Made by a program: the position numbers and the translations under genes
Part shown: positions 10,812-22,400 of the stretch, in pieces
Layout: each line of letters begins with the position of its first letter
Position numbering within the stretch: position 1 is the stretch's first letter
Notes under the pieces: generated by a model
Told to the model about the DNA's origin: nothing
The model's database searches: none
What the model saw: the letters and a program-made list of their open reading frames with translations, nothing else
DNA from: Cyanophora paradoxa
Taxonomy: Eukaryota; Glaucocystophyceae; Cyanophorales; Cyanophoraceae
Assembly: GCA_004431415.1 (NCBI GenBank)
Contig: QPMI01000657.1
Location: 206,281 to 270,280 of the forward strand
Length of the DNA: 64,000 nt
Reading direction: 5' to 3'

Positions 10812-11359
10812 GGCGATCAACAAAACATTCGCTCGGATATATAGGTCCTGCCAGGCAGGCATGCAGGGCGATTATCGCTATATTTGTCCTAAATCTTAGT
10901 CTCGGATTTAGAGCTCTATTCGCAGTTAAAGCTTGAGAGGCAAGCTTCTATTCGCAGTACGTTGAAGCTTGAAAGGCGAGCACTGCGCAGGGGGGGGGAG
11001 GGATATAGATCGAGGCCTAGGAGAGGGGACCCATGGCCAGCGAGGGGAGAAAATGGATCGGAACCGGTGCTGCCAGGCTGAGAGCTCGGAGCTCGGAAAT
11101 TAAATCGATCTAGAGCGGAGCTCGAGAGAGGAAAGGATCGAAAACTCGGTGATCGATTACGATAACGCTACAGCTGCCACAGACGGGCGCCGCGCGCTGT
11201 GCAAAAATCGCGACACCTGCGCAGCTGATATCGAGAGCTTCGAATTCGAGGTGACGTCGCCACGTCCTATTTCGCGCCACGTCCTATTTCGCGCCCATTT
11301 ATAATTTCGCGCAATGCGCGTTAGCGCTGCTGATCGATTTCTTACAGCGCGCGTCTGGA
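10812..11359 (+). other. intergenic; upstream region of the LRR-like gene
   Basis: No coding sequence supported. Two imperfect AAGCTTGAGAGGCAAGC-like repeats occur near 10,929 and 10,964. From 11,250 to 11,310 there are repeated CACGTCCTATTTCGCGCC blocks, possibly promoter-proximal, followed by an AT-rich spot (TTTATAATTT, about 11,297). Confidence 0.35.
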
Positions 11360-13668
11360 ATGTCAAGCTCAAGCACTGATCGCGATCGTGCGAAGCGCGC
11401 GGAGAAGCGCGCGGAGAAGCGCACTCGCGTCGATCGCGAAGAGCCGCCACCAGCGATATCGAATGCACCGCTGCCATCGGAAGCGCTGTCGGATTCGGTC
11501 GTCAACAATATTCTCAACGCGGTCGGGCTGCGGACGAGCGGTGCAAGCAGGTCAGCTCTGGCGTCGAGCCGTTCGAATTCAAAGCGTTTTAATTTTGACG
11601 TCGACTGACCCCGCGCGCGCGACTCGCAGCCAGTGGCTTCAGATGTTGAGAGGCACGGAGTGGGCGAGTTTCAAGCTGCGCGTGGGGATGAAGGCCAGCG
11701 CCGAAGCGGAGCAGCCGCAGCCGCAGACGGTCGATCCCAAAGACACGATCGGCGCGGCGACAGCGCTCTTCGAGAAGCGACAGTTGCGGCTCAGCGGTGG
11801 GGCTAGCGTCTCACTTCTGTTTAGCCAGGAGTCGAAAAATGACGGCAACTCGGACTACGTGGCCTACAGCCATCGCACGGCAGAGGCGGTGTGCAAAATC
11901 CTATCAGCCATCACCCTCAGCCACAGCGGCCCACAGCAGCCAGGAGAGGTGACGGTTGCGATCGGAACCGACTGGAAACACGGAGGTCCTAACGATGAAG
12001 GTTTTCTTCGCGCCTTCGTGCTCGACGTGCTGCGGGCGTTGCGTCCGTCAGGAGGGGCGGCAAGTGTTCTGAAAAGTCTCAGCATCGGCTTTTTTGGCGG
12101 AGAGTACGCTCGCTCACAGGCGTCGTGGCCGTCAGCGGCCGAGCTGCAGGCGGCCCTCGCGCCCTTCGGGGCGCTGCGCACGCTCAACCTATTCTTCAGC
12201 AACTTTGCTGGCGGCTTCAGCCCGGAGTCTGCATCGGCTATCGCCTCCGCCTGTCCTCTTCTCCGCTCTCTTAGCTTCCGTCCGGAGAAGGCATCGATCT
12301 CAGCGGCACTGGCGGCTCTGGCGCCGCTCTCGCAGCTGGAGACCCTCGTTGTGATGAACGACGGGAGCGGTGGCCGCCGCAGCGATGTCGACGTCGGCGG
12401 CGGCTTGGTTGCACTTGCGGACGGCGCCGCGGGCCTCAGCCTGCGCAGCATCGACTTCACCATCGAGCGGGGCCTGTGCCAGTTGCAGTGCGCATGCGTC
12501 GCCCTAGTTTTCTTGTCCGATGGTCACCCTATATAGGCCTTGAGCTTGTTTTCGCACTCTTCACCCTTGCATTATGTTGCACTTACAGCAAACGCGGCAG
12601 CGATTTTTCATATATGCGCAGAGATGTTTCGTTTGGAGTTCAGGGATCGCGTCTCTCGGACGCCGATGTGGTCGCTCTCAGCCGCATGCCGAAACTCGAA
12701 TCCTTCGGCACCCTGCTGGTGCGCATCACCGTAATAATTAAGAAGTTGTAATTATAATAACTAAAGCGTACACAGTAAATATTTAATGACTACAATTCGA
12801 AAATCTAGCTCTTGATCATGACCTCATCCGGATCCGAGAGCACATGTACATACTCACGATCGAGATTGCCACACAGGTCGCGGGTGTGACACGGGGGCCC
12901 CTCCAGGCGATCAGCCGCGCCCCGTTCCGGCTGCAAGCCGAGGCGGATGTCGACTGGGCCGACTGGAAAGCCTTGGCCTACAAGATCTCCTGCCTGCCTC
13001 CCTCGACCCGACTCCATCTAGACATGTGCATCATGCCTTGCTATACAATTCCGCGTGAGTGCACTTTATCTTTCCTGTCTCCCTTTTACACTTTTACGTA
13101 TACACGCATACATTAATTACTCCCGCTCCATGTGCACCGTCAGCTTCCCACGTGTGCCCGCGCCCCGAGGAAGTCGCCGCGTTCCTCCGGAGCCCCGGCG
13201 TGCAGCGCAGCCTCGTCCGCCTTCACATGGACCTCGTCATGGGCCCGCTGGAGACAGTGGTGGCGAAGGCCATGCGAGGACTGCAGTCGATCGAGCGCAT
13301 CTACATCACTTTCTCGGGCATAGATGTGATGCTCCAACCCGTGGCCCCTTTCAAGGTTTGAAATATTCGAGCTGTTTGCATGATCATGAATACATGTCAT
13401 AGTGTAGTGTAGCGATTAATATTGCAACTGGCCATGGGCGACGCTAACCGGGGCGCGGCGGCGCCAGGTCCTCGGGGGCCTGCCCCTCGGCGTCGCAGTG
13501 GACATCGAGTTCGATATGCCCGAGGACTTCGAGTTCGGCTCGGACGGGGAAATCGACAAGACCGGCTACGATGAAACCTGGAAGGCGATTGACAAAACCT
13601 TCAAGGCGATAGAGCGCGCCCTCCGCATCCCGGAGCGCCCAAAGTCTTCCGTAGAGAGTCACTCGTAG
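11360..13668 (+). CDS. six-exon host gene, F-box/LRR-like protein
   Basis: My model is join(11360..11550, 11630..12487, 12601..12730, 12877..13054, 13144..13355, 13468..13668). It gives 590 codons including the stop, all introns are GT-AG (79-146 bp), and every junction keeps the frame. The N-terminus is charged (Arg/Lys/Asp repeats) and is followed by LPSEALSDSVVNNIL, which resembles the start of an F-box. The body has repeated Leu-rich units such as LRTLNLFFSN, LRSLSF, LETLVV, LRSIDF and LESFGTL, typical of leucine-rich repeats. The tail is acidic. F-box/LRR proteins choose substrates for ubiquitin ligases. That role is an inference from weak motifs. The 12,488 donor (GTGCGC) is the least certain junction. 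Confidence 0.7.
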
Positions 13669-14755
13669 GGACGTCCTGACGGGCCGCGGCCGCGCATACG
13701 ACGCTGGATTCCTTGCCTTGTTCGCAATGTTACGTACACCTTAAAAACAAATCGCCGTGTTGCTGCTGTGCGGTGAAACATTTGTTTTCGTATTTATAGC
13801 TGCACGTACAGCGTTTTCGTTCGCATTCATTCACGTCAGCATTCACTCACGCGCACGCACCATATATCCGATCGCGATGAGGATCGTTACATCAAAGACT
13901 AGTGGCCCGGCCGCGTTTTGGCGCGCCGGGGGTGCAAGGGGGGAATCTGGATCTAATGAAAGAGTAGTAGTGGCACGAACATGCACGGGGCAGATGTAGA
14001 TCGACCCCGGCCCCCGGCCCCGCAGCTGGGCAAAGAAGGCAATAACCGCCGTTGCAAGCCCCAGTACTAGTGCTACAACGCTGGAACTGTACGCTCTCGC
14101 CTTCAACAATGCCTTCAGGCAGTTCTGCACCAGTTTTTAATTTGCGGCCTCGTCCCATGTTAGCTACAACGCTGGAACTGTACGCTCTCGCCTTGCGCTG
14201 CAGCTGCACACACGCTCCAATTGCAACGCTGGAACGTTAACTGTACGCTCTCGCCTTTGTTATTCGCAACTCGAGCTCGAGTGCTCGCTCCAGACCGCCG
14301 GTGCAGCACACTTGCGTTCGCTGTTCAGCTTGCCGCTGACGCGCTCAATACCCGGATTCAACTCGGAACAGTTTCGCTGTCAAAGTTTCTCGCGGTTGAC
14401 AGGCCAATCTCTGCTATTCGAAACTCGAGCTCCTGCAGACCGGCGTACGACCTGCTGGAGATCTAGACTCGAGCTCCACCGAGCTGGACTGCTGGCCGGG
14501 TGGCAGACGGCACGTACGCAGGCACGCGGCGCAACGCGGGGCACACGCGGGGCGCAGACTAAGGAAACAAGTGCCACGTCGTGCGCAGCACGCGAACTAG
14601 TCTGCTGGCCAGGTGCCGAGCGCAACAAGAGCGCCCGGCCCAGCAGGCGTGCTCGGCCGGCTCACGCGGTTCTGCGGCGCACGCGATGTCGGCGGCTTGC
14701 TGAGCGCAGCAAGAGACTAGCTACATGTACAGTCTGGACTCAGTGACTGCCGCGC
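13669..14755 (+). other. intergenic, with three diverged copies of a ~30-bp repeat
   Basis: No gene supported. A unit of about 30 bp containing CAACGCTGGAAC and TGTACGCTCTCGCCTT recurs near 14,072, 14,165 and 14,224, with a partial echo near 15,602. The rest is moderately GC-rich sequence with many restriction-site-like palindromes (CTCGAG, GAGCTC) and no codon structure. Confidence 0.5.
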
Positions 14756-15175
14756 AAAATTTAGAGGAGACAGCGCTAGCTAGCGCTGGTAGAAGTGGTT
14801 GGCATGCAAAACCGCCGCGTGACACCCCAGCGCCGCGCGAAGGAGAGGCCCGGAGAGCTCAGATCTACAGCTAGAGCCTAGCAAAATTTAGAAGAGAAAG
14901 CTGGGAGAAGTGGTTGCCATGCAAAACCGCCGCGTGACACCCCAGCGCCGCGCGAATGAGAGGCTAGCAAAATTTACAGGAGACAGCTGGGAGAAGTGAT
15001 TGCCATGCAAAACCGCCGCGTGACACCCCAGCGCCGCGCGAAGGAGAGGCTAGCAAAATTTAGAGGAGACAGCTGGGAGAAGTGGTTGCCATGCACAACC
15101 GCCGCGTGACACCCCAGCGCCGCGCGAAGGAGAGGCCCGGAGAGCTCAGATCTACATCTAGAGCCTAGAAATTGG
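14756..15175 (+). repeat. four-copy tandem repeat, 86/127-bp units
   Basis: Units begin with AAAATTTA at 14,756, 14,883, 14,969 and 15,055. All contain GAAGTGGTTGCCATGCA (with changes) and a GCCGCGTGACACCCCAGCGC block. The first and last copies carry an extra tail of about 30-40 bp containing GAGAGCTCAGATCTAC, while the two inner copies lack it (86 bp). This looks like local amplification. No coding function seen. Confidence 0.85.
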
Positions 15176-16056
15176 TTTTCCCCGAGTTCCTGCAGACCGC
15201 CGGGCAACCTGCTCTAGACTCAAGTTCTGACTGCAGCTGCAGACTGGAGAGAGAAGATGAGAGCTGTCGCGAAGAGACGACAAGATCGAAAGAGAGAAAA
15301 CTGGTTTTCCCCCTCGAAAACCGCTTTTTGCGTGCACGCTCCCAGCGACCAACACGTGTCGCAACGCCATTTTGGCTCATTTTTTTCCTGCGTTGCAAAC
15401 TGGACCTCGAAAACGGCCTCATAGAAGAATTTTGGCTGAAGCGAGGGAACGGGAAGCAAGGGGGGGAAGACCTTCGGTCTTCTTTTCCCCCCTTGCAAAA
15501 AAGCTCGATCGCGAGCGTTGTATCTAATTATTTAAATTAGAACCTCGAGCTGCGAATTCGAATGGTTAACGTTACACGACCGTCGGGCGCGTACACGTAA
15601 CGTGTCGCTCTCGCCTTAGTATACGTAGTGGGATCATCGCATTGTCAAGACCTGATCATGATATCGATGGGCCTCCCGCGCGCGGGCTTTCGCCGAGTCG
15701 CAGACTCGGGAGTTCGACAATGTACATCAATATCTACAACCGGAAAGTACAAAGGATGCGAAAACACAGAACATGTACACCCAACAACTCCAAATAAATA
15801 GCTAGCTAGCTCGGGAGTCGGGACTGGCCTGGCGCCCTAGTATTGACACAAATATTAATATCCTGCGAAACTGCAACAAGTCGCAAAAGTGAAAAGCGCA
15901 AAATCCTGTAAAGTGCGAAACTGAATCTCGAAGGTGCTAAAATCAAAGGCCTTGCCCCGAAGCTATCTACTTCATAACAAAGTAAATTTCAAGCGCATCA
16001 TGGCATCTGCTGCCGGGCTGCTGTAGGACGCGGGGCGACGAAATTAAAGCTCTGCG
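15176..16056 (+). other. intergenic, contains a short perfect hairpin
   Basis: No gene supported. A perfect 7-bp stem (GAAGACC / GGTCTTC, triloop TTC) at about 15,467-15,483 is followed by T- and C-runs. A copy-like stretch with TTGGTTTTCCCC near 15,170 and CTGGTTTTCCCC near 15,300 suggests an old local duplication. The segment becomes AT-rich around 15,720-15,960. Confidence 0.4.
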
Positions 16057-18484
16057 CTAAGCCGAGAGGGGCGCCGTGGCGCCGGCCGCGGGCCGCATCA
16101 CGCCGGCAGGCGGGGCCGGGAGGGCGGTTCCGGGTCTGGAGGGAGCCGGCGCCGCCAGCTTGGAGGGGAGGTCGACAGGGGCCGCGCGGACGCAGAGGTC
16201 CCGCGACGGGACGAGGATCTCTGCGCGCGCGCGGAAATGCTCAGGCGAGCTCGAGCGAGCTCGAGGCGCGCGCGGCCAAATTACTAAGTTAAAGCCTGGG
16301 CGGCGGGGCGGCCGCACCCTCGCCCCGGCGGATGTCGCGGCTCGCCACCAGGTTGAGCCCGTCGAAGACCTGCCCGTCGCGGGCGAGGCGCGCGCGGTGA
16401 GCGGGAGGAACTCCCACGTGCACCCAGGGCTGCCGCCGGAAATTTAAAATTGAAGGGCGGAATGAATTGCGAACCGCGTTGAACTTCGAGTCGTCGCTCT
16501 GCACGTACCTGCGCGAATGCAAGAAGTTAGCGATTTAAGCAAATGAGACAGAGGCGCGGTGGGGCGGCCGCGGGGCGGGCCGGGGCGCGGCGGGGCGCAC
16601 TGCCACTTGGCGGCCTTCTCGCTGGACTCGACGAAGACGAGGGAGGGGGCGCCCCGGTGCGGCGACACGCGGAAGCCCGTCTGGCTCTGCGGCCCGCGGC
16701 GCGGGCCGCCGGCCTCGTCAGCTGCAGGCAATGAACCCGGAGGGGCGGGAGGCCTAGGGGAAGGACCAGCTGGGAGGAGCGGGCGAAGGAGATGGCCGTG
16801 TCGACGTGGACCTGCGCCGCGCCGCGCCCGGGCTCGCTCGAGCTCGGGTGGGCGGGGGCGGCCGCGGGGCGGGCAGGCAGGCAGCTGCAGGAGGGCGGGC
16901 GGGCCTTGGAGACGACGGGGAGGAGCTGGCCCTCGTTGTAGACGACGGTCTCGCCGGCGCGGATTGGGCCCGTCGCGAAGATCCCCAGCGGGCCCTCCCG
17001 CGTCCGCATCCGCACCTGCCGCGCCCTTGAGGCCTAAGCGGGGAAGAGCGGGGGAAATTAAAGGGGGGAGGGGGCGCGGGCCTCGAACTTGGAGCGGCGG
17101 CGCTCGTGCGCCCGCAGCGCCGTCTCCATGATCTGCCCGCGAGGTCGGACCCAGAGTGCGGGGTGGGGGTGGCGGGGCAGACGCGGTCGACGAAGGCGCG
17201 GTGGCCCCCGTTGGCGTGCAGGATCTGGTCCGCAGACTTCCACTCGCTGCGCGGGGGGCGGCGCTCAGCCGCCAAGTCGGGCAGAGGGGGAAGGGGCGGG
17301 GAAGGCGGTGGCCATGGGCCGGGGGCACCTCCGGGGGTAGAAGACCCCGCAGTTCGGGTTGATCTCGAGGAAGAAGATGCGGCCCTGCGGGGGGAAAGGG
17401 GAGGTCGATTTGAGACGCTCCGTCAGAAGATTTGCCTCGGGCTTCAGGGGCGGGCCTCGGGGTCGACGCGGAAGTCGCAGCGGCCGTAGCTGGTGCCGCG
17501 GAGGGCGAGGAAGGCCCGCCGCGCCTCCGCCATCACCCGCGACGCCAGCGCCTCCTCCTCCAGCGCCTTCCACGCCACCTGCCGGGGGGGGGGGGGGGGG
17601 GGGGGGGGGGTGGGGGGGAGGGGGGGACGGTCAGATCTGATCCGATTCGAGGGGTCGGATCGGATCTGATCATGATCTGAGCACCTGGGAGGGGTCAACG
17701 AACTTGATCCCGAAGTGCTGCGCCGCCGGCCGCCACAGGCGTCGGTCCCCGGACGGGGGTGCGGGGCCGCGGCCGGTGCCGGGGGGTACGCGGGAGCGCA
17801 CCTTGAAGTCCTCCCCGGGGGGGAAAGAGCACTCGACGGGGCGGTAGACGGTCGGCTGCTCGGGCCGCCCCGGGTCCTCCGCCACCAGCACCGTGAACTC
17901 ACTGCCGGGATGGTTCCTCGCGGTCAGGGGCGGGCGGAGAAGTGCGGGGGTACTGGTTCTTTCTAGAGCTGCGCGCTGGGCACCGGCCCGGGATGAACTC
18001 CTCGACGAGGACGCCGCCGTACTGGGCGAGGAAGGGCGCCGCCTGGTCCCGCAGCTCCTCCGCCGTCCCGCACTTGCTCCGCCTGCCGGCGGCCTTGAGA
18101 GATCGGCCTCGACAGCTCAGGGGGGCGGGTGGGCGGACTTGGACATGCCGATGGAGCCGGAGGAGTTGGGGTGCTTGACGATGACGGGGAAGTGCAGGAG
18201 GCGCGCCGCCGCCTCCACGTCCTCCTCGTCCGCCGCGAAGAAGAACGGCGGCGTCACGATCCCGTGCTGCTGCACGGCGCGGCGCCGGCGGCTCAGGACT
18301 TCAGAGGAGGGAAAGAAGGGCCGGCCGCGGGACGAAGAGGGGTGGGTGCGGGGCGCACCGATGTATTTCACTGCGATAACGAGCGAGCCGGGCCGGGGCG
18401 GGCGCATGGGCAGGGCGCATGGGCACGAAAATTAAGCTGCGCGCGCACTCTTGTTCTTGGGGAGGCGGTAGAAGTTCGGGTCCG
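16057..18484 (-). CDS. ATP-grasp (D-Ala-D-Ala ligase-like) plus SET-like protein, exons 2 to 16
   Basis: Minus-strand exons, 5' to 3': 18449-18484, 18139-18298, 17984-18082, 17802-17901, 17685-17717, 17456-17578, 17329-17384, 17183-17246, 17082-17132, 16905-17015, 16754-16811 (uncertain), 16601-16721, 16475-16508, 16318-16429, 16057-16295 (3' end uncertain). Phases agree at every junction, and three or four introns are GC-AG. ATP-grasp signs are FPVIVKHPNSSGSIGMSK, VEEFIPGREFTVLV and IFFLEINPNCGVFYP, as in D-Ala-D-Ala ligases. Further on, GPLGIFATGPIRAGETVV and NLVASRDIRRGE match the start and end blocks of SET domains. A ligase joined to a SET-like methyltransferase module is the best reading. 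The substrate is unknown. Its first visible exon is 24 kb away at 42,862. Confidence 0.7.
17584..17626 (+). repeat. poly-G tract inside an intron
   Basis: An unbroken run of 27 G (17,584-17,610) is followed by T, seven G, A and seven G. On the gene's coding (minus) strand it is a C-run lying in the intron between the 17685-17717 and 17456-17578 exons, directly upstream of the acceptor, where it acts as an extreme pyrimidine tract. The plus strand could form G-quadruplexes. Length may be unreliable, as homopolymers are error-prone. Confidence 0.95.
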
Positions 18485-18514
18485 CTGTTCACGTGCCCGG
18501 GGCACGAGAGGGCG

Positions 18515-18554
18515 GTCCACTGGGGCTTAAGAAAGTCTGTTTCCCGGGGGAAAC
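18515..18554 (+). repeat. left terminal inverted repeat and GTC target duplication
   Basis: GTC at 18,515-18,517 is followed by the 37-bp terminal repeat. It starts CACTGGGGCTTAAGAAAGT and ends with a GTTTCCC...GGGAAAC palindrome. It matches the reverse complement of 42,770-42,806 at 34 of 37 positions. Confidence 0.85.
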
Positions 18555-19453
18555 AGTCACATGTTTCCCGGCTAGCCGGGAAACATGCGCCAGTTTCCCG
18601 GGAGGTGGGAAACAGAGCTGTAACCTGGTCGTGAGGCGAGTCAGCAGCGCGGGGACGCAGCGCTGTGCCACTGCGTACGCTGACCTTACCTACATAGCTG
18701 AGGATGGCGCCGCAAAGAGCCGATGGCCAGATTGGCCCGGTTGGCCGTTTGCTGCTGTGACCGGGTTCGTCAAGAAAACGAGCGCGCGCCACCAAAGCGC
18801 GCGGTTCAAAGTTGCTTACAGCTCATTTGGAGACGTTCTAGGCGGCTAAAACGTGTGCTTTGGGGTTGGCGTGGTCCGCCGATCAAATGTTGGGCAGAGC
18901 CCGGAACGCATCGGTGGCGCGCCATTCTGCTGCAGAAATGCTTTGATGTGATCGATAAAGCAAACTCGAGACCCGCGGCTCGCGCCGGAGAGCGATCTGT
19001 GTAACGTGCGGGTCGGGAAACACCAGGTGGGAAACGCGGGCGAGTTGCATGGCTTGGCCAACCACGTCACTGGCGCTCGCTGGGAGTCCAGAACGACGCC
19101 TGTACATCGTCTGGTGCTTAGATGCAACGCTTAGATGGTTGAATAGCGCCGCTTTTCAACCTGTCTGGCTTGACGACGTCGTGCTGTGTTTCATATCGGA
19201 CTCCTCCCCCCCCCTTTGAAGCTGTATCCCTGCTAGCCAGGAAACGTCTGCGCATGCAGCTTTTGCGGGGTTCTTTGAAGTTGCTGTTTCTCGTCCAGGA
19301 TGCTATGATGCCTAAATGCGATGCCGTTCACGTTGTGACTTGAATTCGGCCATGGCTGAGGTGCGACGTACCTTGCGCACATGCATTCGTTTCTTAGGGA
19401 AACATCTCGCACCCAATTCCAAAGCACCGCTAATGATGAATTCTTAGTTCCCA
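18535..19453 (+). repeat. left subterminal region with GGGAAAC motifs and a 26-bp perfect palindrome
   Basis: The motif GTTTCCC/GGGAAAC occurs repeatedly between 18,540 and 18,615, with further GGGAAAC at about 19,016, 19,029 and 19,398. A perfect 26-bp palindrome, built as ATGTTTCCCGGCT plus its complement, spans 18,561-18,586. Repeated palindromic motifs inside transposon ends are typical of transposase-binding arrays. No gene is supported in the rest of this stretch up to the satellite. Confidence 0.65.
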
Positions 19454-22400
19454 ACGAGTGCTTAATTCGAAATGAATGATGCTACTGACCTTCGCCGTGC
19501 ATGCACTCTGATCGGCCGCCTCACGGCTGGAATCACTGAATCAGAAACGACCCACTTATGCACGCCGCCATCGCCAGAGCCGACCGCCCGAGATGGCGAT
19601 CATGATCACTCTAGATCAGCGAGGTGCGGCTCAGGCCGCAAACGAGCAGTTGCAGGAGTTGCAGCTACGATAATGCTAACCGGATTTAGGAAATGGGAGA
19701 GCCGCTCGCCCTCCCAGTGCAGTAGTAGCGACAGTGCGGCAAAGCCGTGATCATGAGTACTGAAAACTAGCTTCCAAGGCTCTCTGCGAGGTTGCCCGCT
19801 TTAAACGAGTGCTTAATTCGACATGAATGATGCTACTGACCTTCGCCGTGCATGCACTCTGATCGGCCGCCTTACGGCTGGAATCACTGAATCAGCAACG
19901 ACGTCGACCCATGCCGCCATCGCCAGAGCCGACCGCCCGAGATGGCGATCACTCTAGATCAGCGAGGTGCGGCTCAGGCCGCAAACGAGCAGTTGCAGGA
20001 GTTGCAGCTACGATAATGCTAACCGGATTTAGGAAATGGGAGAGCCGCTCGCCCTCCCGGTGCAGTAGTAGCGACAGTGCGGCAAAGCCGTGATCATGAG
20101 TACTGAAAACTAGCTTCTCAGGCTCTCTGCGAGGTTGCCCGCTTTAAACGAGTGCTTAATTCGAAATGAATGATGCTACTGACCTTCGCCGTGCATGCAC
20201 TCTGATCGGCCGCCTCACGGCTGGAATCACTGAATCAGAAACGACCCACTTATAATTATGCACGCCGCCATCGCCAGAGCCGACCGCCCGAGATGGCGAT
20301 CACTCTAGATCAGCGATGTGCGGCTCAGGCCGCAAACGAGCAGTTGCAGGAGTTGCAGCTACGATAATGCTAACCGGATTTGGGAAATGGGAGAGCCGCT
20401 CGCCCTCCCGGTGCAATAGTAGCGACAGTGCGGCAAAGCCGTGATCATGAGTACTGAAAACTAGCTTCCAAGGCTCTCTGCGAGGTTGCCCGCTTTAAAC
20501 GAGTGCTTAATTCGACATGAATGATGCTACTGACCTTTGCCGTGCATGCACTCTGATCGGCCGCCTCACGGCTGGAATCACTGAATCAGCAACGACGTCG
20601 ACCCACGCCGCCATCGCCAGAGCCGACCGCCCGAGATGGCGATCACTCTAGATCAGCGAGGTGCGGCTCAGGCCGCAAACGAGCAGTTGCAGGAGTTGCA
20701 GCTACGATAATGCTAACCGGATTTGGGAAATGGGAGAGCCGCTCGCCCTCCCGGTGCAATAGTAGCGACAGTGCGGCAAAGCCGTGATCATGAGTACTGA
20801 AAACTAGCTTCCAAGGCTCTCTGCGAGGTTGCCCGCTTTAAACGAGTGCTTAATTCGACATGAATGATGCTACTGACCTTCGCCGTGCATGCACTCTGAT
20901 CGGCCGCCTTACGGCTGGAATCACTGAATCAGAAACGACCCACTTATGCACGCCGCCATCGCCAGAGCCGACCGCCCGAGATGGCGATCATGATCACTCT
21001 AGATCAGCGAGGTGCGGCTCAGGCCGCAAACGAGCAGTTGCAGGAGTTGCAGCTACGATAATGCTAACCGGATTTAGGAAATGGGAGAGCCGCTCGCCCT
21101 CCCGGTGCAGTAGTAGGGACAGTGCGGCAAAGCCGTGATCATGAGTACTGAAAACTAGCTTCCAAGGCTCTCTGCGAGGTTGCCCGCTTTAAACGAGTGC
21201 TTAATTCGAAATGAATGATGCTACTGACCTTCGCCGTGCATGCACTCTGATCGGCCGCCTCACGGCTGGAATCTCTGAATCAGCAACGACGTCGACCCAC
21301 GCCGCCATCGCCAGAGCCGACCGCCCGAGATGGCGATCACTCTAGATCAGCGAGGTGCGGCTCAGGCCGCAAACGAGCAGTTGCAGGAGTTGCAGCTACG
21401 ATAATGCTAACCGGATTTGGGAAATGGGAGAGCCGCTCGCCCTCCCGGTGCAATAGTAGCGACAGTGCGGCAAAGCCGTGATCATGAGTACTGAAAACTA
21501 GCTTCCAAGGCTCTCTGCGAGGTTGCCCGCTTTAAAAGAGTGCTTAATTCGAAATGAATGATGCTACTGACCTTCGCCGTGCATGCACTCTGATCGGCCG
21601 CCTCACGGCTGGAATCACTGAATCAGCAACGACGTCGACCCACGCCGCCATCGCCAGAGCCGACCGCCCGAGATGGCGATCACTCTAGATCAGCGAGGTG
21701 CGGCTCAGGCCGCAAACGAGCAGTTGCAGGAGTTGCAGCTACGATAATGCTAACCGGATTTGGGAAATGGGAGAGCCGCTCGCCCTCCCGGTGCAATAGT
21801 AGCGACAGTGCGGCAAAGCCGTGATCATGAGTACTGAAAACTAGCTTCCAAGGCTCTCTGCGAGGTTGCCCGCTTTAAACGAGTGCTTAATTCGAAATGA
21901 ATGATGCTACTGACCTTCGCCGTGCATGCACTCTGATCGGCCGCCTCACGGCTGGAATCACTGAATCAGAAACGACCCACTTATGCACGCCGCCATCGCC
22001 AGAGCCGACCGCCCGAGATGGCGATCACTCTAGATCAGCGAGGTGCGGCTCAGGCCGCAAACGAGCAGTTGCAGGAGTTGCAGCTACGATAATGCTAACC
22101 GGATTTAGGAAATGGGAGAGCCGCTCGCCCTCCGGTGCAATAGTAGCGACAGTGCGGCAAAGCCGCGATCATGAGTACTGAAAACTAGCTTCCAAGGCTC
22201 TCTGCGAGGTTGCCCGCTTTAAACGAGTGCTTAATTCGAAATGAATGATGCTACTGACCTTCGCCGTGCATGCACTCTGATCGGCCGCCTCACGGCTGGA
22301 ATCACTGAATCAGAAACGACCCACTTATGCACGCCGCCATCGCCAGAGCCGACCGCCCGAGATGGCGATCACTCTAGATCAGCGATGTGCGGCTCAGGCC

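Noticed and set aside
15467-15490. Rho-independent terminator
   Set aside because: Stem plus T-run resembles one, but this is eukaryotic host DNA with no gene ending there.
16444-18795. Long single-exon frames on both strands at 16.4-18.8 kb
   Set aside because: High GC keeps several frames open. The only consistent protein-family signal comes from short minus-strand exons.
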